From Isosphaeraceae bacterium (GTDB lineage: Bacteria > Planctomycetota > Planctomycetia > Isosphaerales > Isosphaeraceae), in contig JANXSY010000238.1 in the NCBI GenBank assembly GCA_025356435.1, positions 1 through 54,510 of the forward strand: DNA of 54,510 nucleotides. Reading direction: 5' to 3'. Shown in pieces: positions 35,041 through 42,585 of the stretch. A program made the translations under genes and the position numbers. Each line of letters opens with the position of its first letter. Position 1 is the first letter of the stretch. The notes under the pieces were generated by a model. It ran no database searches. It saw only the letters and a program-made list of their open reading frames with translations, and was not told the DNA's origin.

Positions 35041-35970
35041 ATGTCGTTGACCAACACCCTTGCAACGTCGATGTCGATCGAACCCGAAGCCGTCGAGCTC
35101 CGGCTGGCCCAGTGGGAGCGGTCGTTCGTCAAGCTCGATCCGTGCGAGCGCTGGATTCTCCGCGAGGCGTGCGTCGGCTCGCTCCGGCTTGAGATCGGCG
35201 AGGCGATCGAGACCGCAGCCCAGTCCAACGCGCAGAAGCGTGCGAATTTCGCCTGGGAGGAAGACCGAAAGCTCGCCGTCGCCGAGCTGGCCGATCGACT
35301 CTCCAGGCGACCCGCTCTCATCGCGCCTCGGCTGCGATCAACCCGCCACGGTTGCCTCTGGATGGCCGCCTGCTGGACGTCGCTCCGGACGATCTTCCAG
35401 ACCGAAGCATCGTGGACCGATTCGCACCGCTCAATGGCGCACGACCTCCTCGGCACTCCCTCGCAGTTCCGCGACTCCGACACTCAACTCGACCCCGCCG
35501 ACCCCTCGAAAACCCTCGGGCTTATCAATCGCGAAATCGAAGTCCTCAGCGTGCTGGCCAACGGTCCGCTCGCTGCGCTGGACTATGACCAGAGGCAAGC
35601 AGCCACAAACGGAGTGAGCTTCGAGCAAGCTGGCACGTTGAACGACATCCGCAAGTTTCTCGCCCGCTGTCGACGCCAGGTTGAATGGTGCTGGAACCAG
35701 CTCAAGGGGTTCCGCAAGCCAGTCGAAAAGCCGAAAGCTCAGCCTCGCGTCGTCGACAATTCCCGACGAATCGACCCGTTCATCGACGCCGATGAGTCCG
35801 AAGAGGAGAGCCCTTTCGCCGCGATGCATAACGCCATCACGGACAACCTCGCTCAGGTCAAAAATTCACCCCTGCTAGCCGCCTTGGCTCCCGTCCCTGC
35901 CATCCACCTTCAGGCCAAGAACCGCCACGCCCGACGGGCCGCCAAGGCACACCTCCGACACGCCGGCTAA
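35041..35970 (+). CDS. hypothetical protein, planctomycete multi-copy type
   Basis: A 309-residue protein without a named domain. It is charged and helical. The N-terminal part (residues ~8-60) has LRLAQWERSFVKLDPCERWILREA; the middle has GCLWMAACWTSLRTI and AHDLLGTPSQFRD; the C-terminal tail ends NRHARRAAKAHLRHAG, a basic helix that could bind nucleic acid. I recall similar proteins in many copies in Isosphaeraceae genomes, but I cannot check that here. The start at 35041 has GAGG nine bases upstream; an earlier in-frame ATG at 35014 lacks a site. Confidence 0.7.
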   Translation: MSLTNTLATSMSIEPEAVELRLAQWERSFVKLDPCERWILREACVGSLRLEIGEAIETAAQSNAQKRANFAWEEDRKLAVAELADRLSRRPALIAPRLRSTRHGCLWMAACWTSLRTIFQTEASWTDSHRSMAHDLLGTPSQFRDSDTQLDPADPSKTLGLINREIEVLSVLANGPLAALDYDQRQAATNGVSFEQAGTLNDIRKFLARCRRQVEWCWNQLKGFRKPVEKPKAQPRVVDNSRRIDPFIDADESEEESPFAAMHNAITDNLAQVKNSPLLAALAPVPAIHLQAKNRHARRAAKAHLRHAG

Positions 35971-36088
35971 ATCATCGCAAGTCAGCCAAACCCGGCATGG
36001 GAAGTGCGAAACATAAACCATCCCTGGCTTTTAGCACCTTCGTATCTATTGAAATTAGACTCTATAGATATCATGAATCTTGCGCAAT

Positions 36089-36116
36089 TTGTTTAACTAA
36101 AATTCACAAATATAAT
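36089..36116 (+). promoter_or_regulatory. sigma-70-like promoter of the His-rich gene
   Basis: TTGTTT (36089-36094), 16-base spacer, TATAAT (36111-36116; perfect -10). It lies in an AT-rich island (about 36030-36140) in otherwise GC-rich DNA, about 97 bases before the start of the 69-residue gene. Confidence 0.65.
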
Positions 36117-36213
36117 TGTTTTTTGCCTTGAATCCTTCTGTTTTCCTGTGCAGGATGACTCGTAGGCAGTCGACTCGATTGCCGCTCATCACGACATCCA
36201 GGGAGCAGAGACT

Positions 36214-36423
36214 ATGGCCGACCAGAACAAGCACGCCGCGACCCAACACCACCTCGATGCCGCTGCCCACCACAATGCCGCCACGCACCACCACCTTGAG
36301 GCCGCCCACCACCACGAGCACGGGCAGCACGACGAGGCCAAGCAGCACGCCGTCTCGGCCCAAAAGCACAGTGAGCAGGGCCACAAGCACACCACCGAAG
36401 CCCACACGCATTCGAGCAAGTAA
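36214..36423 (+). CDS. small His/Ala-rich protein
   Basis: A 69-residue protein with 19 histidines, arranged in HHLDAAAHHNAATHHHLEAAHHH with a 6-7 residue period. This should form an amphipathic helix with one His face and bind metal ions such as Ni, Zn or Cu; no enzymatic site is visible. Related small His-rich proteins occur in other bacteria. There is no signal peptide. The start at 36214 has GGGAG upstream. It has its own promoter (36089-36116) and a hairpin downstream (36443-36465), so it is an independent unit. Confidence 0.82.
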   Translation: MADQNKHAATQHHLDAAAHHNAATHHHLEAAHHHEHGQHDEAKQHAVSAQKHSEQGHKHTTEAHTHSSK

Positions 36424-36442
36424 GTGATGGATTGACCGGGGG

Positions 36443-36465
36443 GGGACGGTCTCACGGCCGTGCCC
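36443..36465 (+). terminator. hairpin after the His-rich gene
   Basis: GGGACGG (36443-36449) pairs with CCGTGCCC (36458-36465) with one bulged G, eight-base loop, followed by TCCTT. It is 19 bases after the stop. Confidence 0.45.
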
Positions 36466-36485
36466 TCCTTGACTGATGAGGATCG

Positions 36486-36574
36486 ACGAAACGAAGCCAA
36501 TTGGTCCTGACGTGTTGAGAACGAAACGAAGCCAATTGCGGGCGAGGCGTGGCCCGACGAAACGAAGCCAATTG
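36486..36574 (+). repeat. three copies of an 18-19 base direct repeat
   Basis: ACGAAACGAAGCCAATTG occurs at 36486, 36521 and 36557, at 35 and 36 base spacing. Copies 1 and 3 extend to ...TTGGTC and are preceded by CG. The unit ends in the palindrome CCAATTGG. The spacers differ from each other. This fills the gene-free stretch 36424-36757, which otherwise shows nothing but the hairpin. The repeats are translatable in one frame (TKRSQL-like), but that is a repeat artefact. Confidence 0.85.
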
Positions 36575-36757
36575 GTCACTCCCGCTCCATCCCTCCCGCG
36601 AGCGGCAACACGGATTGATCCCTCATTCCCTGCCACGAAGCGGCGAACGGTCCCCAATGCCGTCTGATTCCCCTCTTTGACCTTAGTGAAGCCCCAGGCT
36701 ACGATAGGTCGCTTGCAGGGTGACGAGGTCGATCGACAACGAAGACGGGGAACCGCG

Positions 36758-37471
36758 ATGACCGAACCGGCCGAACGGTCCTGGGTTCCGCTCGACGCTC
36801 GCGAGCGCCGAGTGGCGGGAGTGCTGATCGAGAAAGGGAAGACGACTCCCGAGTATTATCCGATGACCCTCGCTGGGCTCACGGCGGGCTGCAACCAGAA
36901 ATCCAACCGAGACCCGATCACAAATTACGACCAGGACGACATTGAGGAGATCCTCCAGGGCCTTCGCAAGAAGGGGGCCGTCATCATGGTCGAGGCCGGG
37001 GGTCGGGTGCTCCGCTGGAAGCACACCTTCTACGAGTGGCTCAAGGTCAGCAAGGTTGAGTTGGCGATCATGGGCGAGTTGCTCCTTCGAGGCCCCCAGA
37101 CTGAGGGCGACCTCCGTTCCCGGGCCAGCCGGATGGAGCCCCTGCCCGACCTGCTGACCCTTCAGACCCATCTCGAAGCCCTCGTCTCGCGCGGTCTCGT
37201 CGTCTATCTCTCGCCTCCGGGACAGAAGCGGGGCGTGGTCGTCACCCACGGCCTCTATCACCGGCCCGACGACCTCGAACGCGAACGCCAGAAATACGCG
37301 AATTCCCAGCCCGTCGACGACGACGAGCCCGTTCGACACGCCCCCCGCGCGGCCGCGCCCGGGCTGGCTGAGGAGGTTGCGAGCTTGCGAACTGAAGTCG
37401 AAAGCCTACGCGTGACCGTCGAGGCCCTTTCGGCCCAGGTCCAGTCGCTCAAAGACGCCCTGGGGGCCTGA
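36758..37471 (+). CDS. yceH: YceH family protein (DUF480/UPF0502)
   Basis: A 237-residue winged-helix protein of the DUF480/YceH family. It has the signature LDARERRVAGVLIEKGKTTPEYYPMTL near residue 10, GCNQKSNRDP, and the second winged helix (ELLLRGPQTEGDLRSRASRM...). The last ~25 residues form a heptad-like coiled coil (EVASLRTEVESLRVTVEALSAQVQSL). A DNA-binding or regulatory role is inferred from the fold. The start at 36758 has GGGGAA upstream. The GH38-like gene begins four bases after its stop, so the two are co-transcribed. Confidence 0.92.
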   Translation: MTEPAERSWVPLDARERRVAGVLIEKGKTTPEYYPMTLAGLTAGCNQKSNRDPITNYDQDDIEEILQGLRKKGAVIMVEAGGRVLRWKHTFYEWLKVSKVELAIMGELLLRGPQTEGDLRSRASRMEPLPDLLTLQTHLEALVSRGLVVYLSPPGQKRGVVVTHGLYHRPDDLERERQKYANSQPVDDDEPVRHAPRAAAPGLAEEVASLRTEVESLRVTVEALSAQVQSLKDALGA

Positions 37472-37475
37472 TCCG

Positions 37476-40403
37476 ATGGAGACCGAGCCGCCCCTGGGAA
37501 CCGTGCCCTACGACGATCCCACGCCCGAGACATCAGCCGTCGAGCCGGAAGTCGCTCCAGTCCAGAGCTTTGCGCCCGGACTGAGGCCGATCTCGCTGAT
37601 CCCGAACGCCGGTCAGGAGCCGTCAACGAGCCTGACGGATGACGAGGCGCTCGCCGCCTGGGTCGCCGTCACGTCGCTCTGGCATCCCGCGATTCTCGCC
37701 CGCTCCGAAGCCCTCCCGCGTGTCCAGAACGTCGACGACGTCGGGACCGCCGAAACTCGTGACCTGGCGTTGCTCGCCGCCGGGGCCTCGGATCGACTCC
37801 CCTCAGGCTATCGGACCGGGGCCGAAGATGCCGGCTTGACGCCCGTCGATGGGCAGAGGGACCGACCTGCAACGATCGCCGCGCTGCTCGATCGGGCGGG
37901 GATCGCTGACACAGAGAATTCAGCCGAACAGCTCGAACTGGTCCCCGACTTCCTCGCTCTGGGAGCGGCCCGCTGGTGGCTGGTTGACCTGACGATCGGC
38001 ATGTCCCACGCCGACACCATCGACTACGACGCGCTCACCCGCGAGGCCCTGATCGCCGCGCGATCGTGGGCTGAGGGAGACACCCCTGCCGCCAAGAATC
38101 GCCTTCGCGCTGCGTTCGAAGTGCTCACCCAGGCCCGCGAACGGCTCTATCCGGTCGACGCCTATCTGCTCGACATCTGCCTGCTCGACCCGGCGAGCCG
38201 TCCCGAAGAGCTCGCCGATTCCCTGGCCTCGCGGACAGCCTTCACACTCCTCGCGCCGGCCCGCGCGATCGAGAACGTCGCCGAGCGCGACCCCGACCGG
38301 ATCGCGGCCTTGCGGACGGCCATCGACGAGGGCTGGGCCGACATCATCGGCGGAGCCTATGGCGAGGTTGACGAACCGCTCTTGCCGCTGCCCTCGGTCC
38401 TCTGGCAGTTCCGCAAGGCGGGAGAGGTCTATCGCGAGCATCTCGAAGGCCGCAATGTCGAGACCCTGGCGCGTCGGCGGTTCGGCCTCTATCCTCAGCT
38501 CCCCCAGTTCGCGCGTCGATTCGGGTTCCGGTACGCGCTTCACCTCGGCTTCGACGCCGGCAAGTTCCCGATCCGACCCGAGATGAAACGGCTCTGGGAG
38601 TCGCCCGATGGGTCGTCTCTGGAGTCCTTGAACCGCCCCCCGATCGCTGCCGACCGGCCGAGCGAAGGGGTCCGGTTTCCCTGGCGGCTGGCCCGCTCGA
38701 TGAAAGATGACTTCACCGCCGCGATCCCGGTCATTCACTGGGCCGGTCGGATCGCGGGATGGTTCGGAGACCTTCGCACCGCGCTCCGATACTCGCCGGT
38801 GCTGATGCGTCAGACGACCGTCAACGACTTCTTCCACCTCACCGATCGCCCGTTCGACGCCTTCAAGCCGACGGTCGACGACTATGTCACCCCCTATCTC
38901 GAACAGGCGATCAAACGAGGCGACTTGACCCCGATCTCGGCCCGCGCCGACCATGCGCGGCTGCGAGCGAGGTTCGACGGCGTCGAGACGATGAGGGCGC
39001 TGGCGAAGGCCCTTCAGCAAGAGCCGGAAGGGGCTGAAACCGACCTCTCCGAGATCGAAGCCTCGATCGAAATGGGCCGGCGCGACGAGGCGATTGCCCC
39101 GCTCGACCAGGCCGAGGAGCGTTGGTCGCGGGCGCTGGCCCTCGGGATGGTCGGCGCTTCGGAAGAAGGCCGACCGGGATATCTCATCGTCAACCCCGTC
39201 GGCGTGGCGCGTCGGGTTTCGGTCTTGCTGCCCGAGGCCGAGGCCGACCTCCGGCCCGAAGGCCCGCTCCGCGCGGCTCAGTTCACCGAGGAGGGAATAT
39301 GGGCGGTCGTTGATATCGCGGCGTTCGGTTATGCGTGGGTTCCCCGCAAGACCCCGATCGACGCGCCTCTGCCCAAGCTCGATGCCCTGAGCGTCCGCGA
39401 TCGGACACTCCAAAACGAGTCGATGTCGGTGGTGATCGACTCGACCAGTGGCGGCATCCGAGGTATCAACGGCCCGAACGAGCCGACGGCCCGCCTCGGC
39501 CAGCAACTCGTGATCGTCGGCCTTACAGGCCCCGACGGCAAGCCCGCCCTCTCGAAGATGAAGGAATCCAAGTTCGAGGCTGAATACGGCGGCCCCGCCC
39601 TGCTCCAGGTGACGACCTCGGGCAGCCTTCACCACCCGCTCGACGACCGGTTGCTCATCGCCTTCACCCAGCGCTATCGGCTCTGGGGCGGCCGGACGAC
39701 ACTTGAAATCGAGACGACGCTTTCGGTGCTCGACACCTCGTGGCACGAGTCGTTGGCAAAGTCTGATCCGTGGTCCAATTACCTCGCCTGCCGATGGGCC
39801 TGGCCCGACCCTGAGTCAACGCTTCGCCGCTCCGCCTTCCTCTGTGCCGAGCCAACCGATACCGACCGGCCCGAGACGCCCGACGGCATCGATATCACGT
39901 CGCGGAGGCGAAAGACCTCGCTCCTGTTCGGCGGCCTGGCACACCATCGACGGATCAAGCCGAGAATGCTCGACACGATCCTGCTCGCCGGCAGGGAGCA
40001 GTCCCGCGTCTTCCGGCTCGGCGTCGCGCTCGACCTCGAACACTCCTGGCACGCCGCTGTCGACAACCTTGCCCCCGCGTTCGTCGTCCCGACCGACGCC
40101 GGCCCACCCAAGACCGGCCCGGCGGGCTGGCTGCTCACGGTCGATAACAAGGCCGTCTCCATTGTCTCCGTTTCTTACCTCGACCGCTCCGGCGACGGCC
40201 GAGGCTGGGGCCTCTCGATCACCCTCCTTGAAACCTCCGGCCGCGCCACCCGCTGCAAGGTTCGCACCTTCCGCGACCCCACCTGGGCACGTCAGGTTGA
40301 TTTCAACGATGAAGTCATCGTCGATTTATCGATGGATGGTGATTCGGTCGCGATTGATCTCACACCCAATGAGTTAGCACGCATTGACATCACTCTAAGT
40401 TAA
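37476..40403 (+). CDS. GH38-like protein with altered catalytic site
   Basis: A 975-residue protein with no signal peptide. After a Pro/Glu-rich N-terminus, residues ~165-450 resemble the alpha-mannosidase (GH38) barrel: MSHADT offers the H-x-D zinc pair, GGAYGEVDEPL matches the DE region, and RRRFGLYPQLPQF (about residues 333-345) aligns with the DPFG nucleophile block but has Arg where the catalytic Asp should be. The C-terminal half is a beta-sandwich as in GH38 (from VIDSTSGGIRGING). It is probably inactive as a mannosidase or of changed chemistry. It follows yceH by four bases. A hairpin at 40411-40436 ends the unit. Confidence 0.65.
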   Translation: METEPPLGTVPYDDPTPETSAVEPEVAPVQSFAPGLRPISLIPNAGQEPSTSLTDDEALAAWVAVTSLWHPAILARSEALPRVQNVDDVGTAETRDLALLAAGASDRLPSGYRTGAEDAGLTPVDGQRDRPATIAALLDRAGIADTENSAEQLELVPDFLALGAARWWLVDLTIGMSHADTIDYDALTREALIAARSWAEGDTPAAKNRLRAAFEVLTQARERLYPVDAYLLDICLLDPASRPEELADSLASRTAFTLLAPARAIENVAERDPDRIAALRTAIDEGWADIIGGAYGEVDEPLLPLPSVLWQFRKAGEVYREHLEGRNVETLARRRFGLYPQLPQFARRFGFRYALHLGFDAGKFPIRPEMKRLWESPDGSSLESLNRPPIAADRPSEGVRFPWRLARSMKDDFTAAIPVIHWAGRIAGWFGDLRTALRYSPVLMRQTTVNDFFHLTDRPFDAFKPTVDDYVTPYLEQAIKRGDLTPISARADHARLRARFDGVETMRALAKALQQEPEGAETDLSEIEASIEMGRRDEAIAPLDQAEERWSRALALGMVGASEEGRPGYLIVNPVGVARRVSVLLPEAEADLRPEGPLRAAQFTEEGIWAVVDIAAFGYAWVPRKTPIDAPLPKLDALSVRDRTLQNESMSVVIDSTSGGIRGINGPNEPTARLGQQLVIVGLTGPDGKPALSKMKESKFEAEYGGPALLQVTTSGSLHHPLDDRLLIAFTQRYRLWGGRTTLEIETTLSVLDTSWHESLAKSDPWSNYLACRWAWPDPESTLRRSAFLCAEPTDTDRPETPDGIDITSRRRKTSLLFGGLAHHRRIKPRMLDTILLAGREQSRVFRLGVALDLEHSWHAAVDNLAPAFVVPTDAGPPKTGPAGWLLTVDNKAVSIVSVSYLDRSGDGRGWGLSITLLETSGRATRCKVRTFRDPTWARQVDFNDEVIVDLSMDGDSVAIDLTPNELARIDITLS

Positions 40404-40410
40404 TACTTAT

Positions 40411-40436
40411 GTAGGCTGGATTATGACCCAGCCTAC
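40411..40436. terminator. perfect 9-bp hairpin between convergent genes
   Basis: GTAGGCTGG (40411-40419) and CCAGCCTAC (40428-40436), eight-base loop. It lies between the GH38-like stop (40403) and the ThuA stop (40442). No T-run follows. Confidence 0.6.
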
Positions 40437-40441
40437 GAGCG

Positions 40442-41206
40442 TCACTTGCCGGCCACCCAATCAATCCCCTGGATCAAGAGCTTCCCGAGATTTTTATCCT
40501 GCAACGGATCGACCTTCTCCGGCCCGAAGTCGCGATGGCCGAGCGGCATGTGGAAGACTTTGCCCTTGCCGAACGTGCGGGTCCAGGCGATCGGCCAGGT
40601 CCCGCCGGCGTGGTCAACGGTGGCGAGGGGCTCGATTACGTCTTTCATCTGAAGGTTATAGTAAAGTTCATCCTTGATTTCAAAGTCCGAGAGTCCTTTG
40701 GTGATCGGCGACTTCGTATCGACGATCTTGACCGTGTAGGTGCCCTTCCTGACCTTGCTGTCGGGCAGGCCGACGTGGCTGAAGATGCCGCCGAGCATGT
40801 CACGCCATTCGGGGAGCCAGTCTTTGGCCGCGTTGTCGGCGGCGTGGATCGAGACGAAGCCGTGGCCGGCCTTCACCCAGTCGAGCAGGGCATGTTGCTG
40901 AGGCTCAGTGAACTTGAATTCATCGTCGCGGCGGTCGGCGGTCAATAGGATCAGGTCATACTTATTCAACGCGGGTGTTTCGAGGACGGCGGCGTCTTCG
41001 ACGATCGTGACGCGGTAGTGGCCGGTGTCTTCCAGGGTTTTCGCCAGGTAGAATGCCTGTTCGCGATATCCGTGGTGCTCGCGCTGGCCGCCGGAGAGCA
41101 GCAGGACCTTCGCCCCGTTCGGATTCTTCTTCTGCGCGTGCGCGAGGCCCGGCATCGACCCGACGAGGGCGATGGCGGCAAGCGTGAGGACGAGGCGATT
41201 CGGCAC
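40442..41206 (-). CDS. exported ThuA-domain protein (trehalose utilisation type)
   Basis: A 254-residue protein with a signal peptide (MPNRLVLTLAAIALVGSMPGLAHAQ). The rest is one ThuA class-I glutamine-amidotransferase-like domain: VLLLSGGQREHHGYREQ, YDLILLTADRRDD, GFVSIHAADNA, DELYYNLQMKD, WTRTFGKGKVFHMPLGH and a C-terminal GIDWVAGK. ThuA domains act in sugar metabolism, often next to DUF1080 proteins; the exact reaction is not settled. The start is GTG at 41206 with GGGAG upstream. It is divergent from the hypothetical gene at 41314. Confidence 0.92.
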   Translation of the reverse strand: MPNRLVLTLAAIALVGSMPGLAHAQKKNPNGAKVLLLSGGQREHHGYREQAFYLAKTLEDTGHYRVTIVEDAAVLETPALNKYDLILLTADRRDDEFKFTEPQQHALLDWVKAGHGFVSIHAADNAAKDWLPEWRDMLGGIFSHVGLPDSKVRKGTYTVKIVDTKSPITKGLSDFEIKDELYYNLQMKDVIEPLATVDHAGGTWPIAWTRTFGKGKVFHMPLGHRDFGPEKVDPLQDKNLGKLLIQGIDWVAGK

Positions 41207-41313
41207 GGCGGAGACTCCCGACTTGTGTTGAAAACTCGGCGAATTGACCCGGATATCGCATGGTAAGGCCCCTTCGGGCTGTCCGCAAGCAATCCCCTAT
41301 TGGAGATGTCCCG

Positions 41314-41877
41314 ATGCCCACGAAAACCACCCGATTCGGCCTGGCCGCCCTGTTGGCCGCCGCTGTCTCGACCCTCGCGGGGGCCGACGACGCGACCCAG
41401 ACGATCCGGGCCGGTGAGCTGACATTCAAGGCCCCGACAACCTGGAAGAAAGAACGGCCGAAGTCGACCATGCGTCAGGCCCAGCTCAAGGTTGAGCCGG
41501 TTGAGGGCGACAAAGAGCCCGCCGAATTGGTGCTGTTCGCCTTCCCGAACGGGGCGGGAACGATCGAGGCAAATATCGATCGCTGGGAGTCGCAGTTCGT
41601 CGGGGCTGACGGCAAGACGCCCAAGGCCACGGTTGAGAAGAAGAAGGGCACGAATGTCGATGTGACCCGCGTCGAGATCTCCGGCCGGTTCGTCGCCTCC
41701 GTCCAGCCCGGCGCGGCCGAGAAGAACAACAAGCCCGACCAGCGGCTTCTGGGAGCGATCGTGCAGACGCCGCAAGCCGGCTACTTCTTCAAGATGGTCG
41801 GACCCGACAAGACCATGCTCGCCTCGAAAGCCGCGTTCGACGCCCTTATCGCCACGATTTCCAAGACCGACGAATGA
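41314..41877 (+). CDS. exported hypothetical protein
   Basis: A 187-residue protein with a signal peptide ending STLAGA and a single beta-rich domain (LTFKAPTTWKKERPKSTMRQAQLKVEPVEGDKEPAELVLFAF..., then RLLGAIVQTPQAGYFFKMVG and a C-terminal helix). The pattern resembles small PsbP/MOG1-like or DUF1795-like folds, but I cannot name the family with confidence. The start at 41314 has GGAGA upstream. The DUF1080 gene starts 26 bases after its stop, so the two are one unit. Confidence 0.75.
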   Translation: MPTKTTRFGLAALLAAAVSTLAGADDATQTIRAGELTFKAPTTWKKERPKSTMRQAQLKVEPVEGDKEPAELVLFAFPNGAGTIEANIDRWESQFVGADGKTPKATVEKKKGTNVDVTRVEISGRFVASVQPGAAEKNNKPDQRLLGAIVQTPQAGYFFKMVGPDKTMLASKAAFDALIATISKTDE

Positions 41878-41903
41878 CGTTCAACACCCAGGGAGAGTGA
41901 TCC

Positions 41904-42533
41904 ATGCTGACACACGTTTTCGTTTCCGTGATCGCCCTCGCCTTCGCCGACTCCCCCGCGCCGAGCTTGCCTGCCGCGGCCATTGAGCCGGGATTCAAGT
42001 CTCTCTACCAGAAGGGGAACCCGCTCGAACAGGGATGGAAGCAGGTTGGACCGGGGAGGATTGTCGAGGAGTCTGACGGGGTGCTCATCACCTCGGGCGG
42101 GATGGGGATGCTCTGGTACGCCACGTCGCCGTTCGCCGACTTCACCTTGCGGGTTGACTACAAGCTCACGAAGGCGGGGAACAACTCAGGCGTGTTCGTC
42201 CGCTTCCCTGACCCGCCGAAAGACCCGTGGGACGCCGTGAAGACGGGCTACGAGATCCAGATCTGCGACGGGGCCGACCCTGAGCATCGCACCGGTGCTG
42301 TCTACAGTTTCAAGGCGGCCGAGAAGGCCCCGCCCTTGAGGACCGTCGGCGAGTGGAACACGTATGAAATCGCCGTGAAGGGGCAAGACTACACGATCTC
42401 GCTCAACGGTGAAGTCATCAACCACTACGTCGGATCGCGCGGTAAGACTGGATACATCGGCATCCAGAACCACGATGACGACTCGATCGTCCGGTTCCGC
42501 AACGTGCGGATCAAGACCGACTCGAAGGAGTAA
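41904..42533 (+). CDS. DUF1080 (3-keto-disaccharide hydrolase-like) exported protein
   Basis: A 209-residue protein: a short signal peptide (MLTHVFVSVIALAFADS), then a DUF1080 domain (DGVLITSGGMGMLWYATSPFADFTLRVDYK, NSGVFVRFPDPPKDP, GYEIQICDG, WNTYEIAVKGQ, TGYIGIQNHDDDSIVRFRNVRI). It is a closer match to the family consensus than the copy at 14944. Next to ThuA and the exported hypothetical, it fits periplasmic sugar processing. The start at 41904 has AGGGAG upstream. Confidence 0.9.
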   Translation: MLTHVFVSVIALAFADSPAPSLPAAAIEPGFKSLYQKGNPLEQGWKQVGPGRIVEESDGVLITSGGMGMLWYATSPFADFTLRVDYKLTKAGNNSGVFVRFPDPPKDPWDAVKTGYEIQICDGADPEHRTGAVYSFKAAEKAPPLRTVGEWNTYEIAVKGQDYTISLNGEVINHYVGSRGKTGYIGIQNHDDDSIVRFRNVRIKTDSKE

Positions 42534-42543
42534 ACCGCAGACC

Positions 42544-42576
42544 CCTCGCCCTCCACCAAGACCTGGGAGGGCGAGG
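42544..42576. terminator. perfect 11-bp hairpin between convergent genes
   Basis: CCTCGCCCTCC (42544-42554) pairs with 42566-42576, eleven-base loop, between the DUF1080 stop (42533) and the kinase stop (42586). Confidence 0.65.
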
Positions 42577-42585
42577 ACTTCAGAG

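Noticed and set aside
36486..36574. CRISPR-like array.
   Set aside because: Only three units; repeat 18-19 bases and spacers about 17 bases are too short, and no cas genes are near.
36476..36667. Short frame reading TKPIG/TKRSQL repeats.
   Set aside because: It is a translation of the 18-19 base direct repeats.
37920..39746. 608-codon open frame on the minus strand.
   Set aside because: Antisense to the GH38-like gene. High GC keeps several frames open here; there is no recognisable domain.
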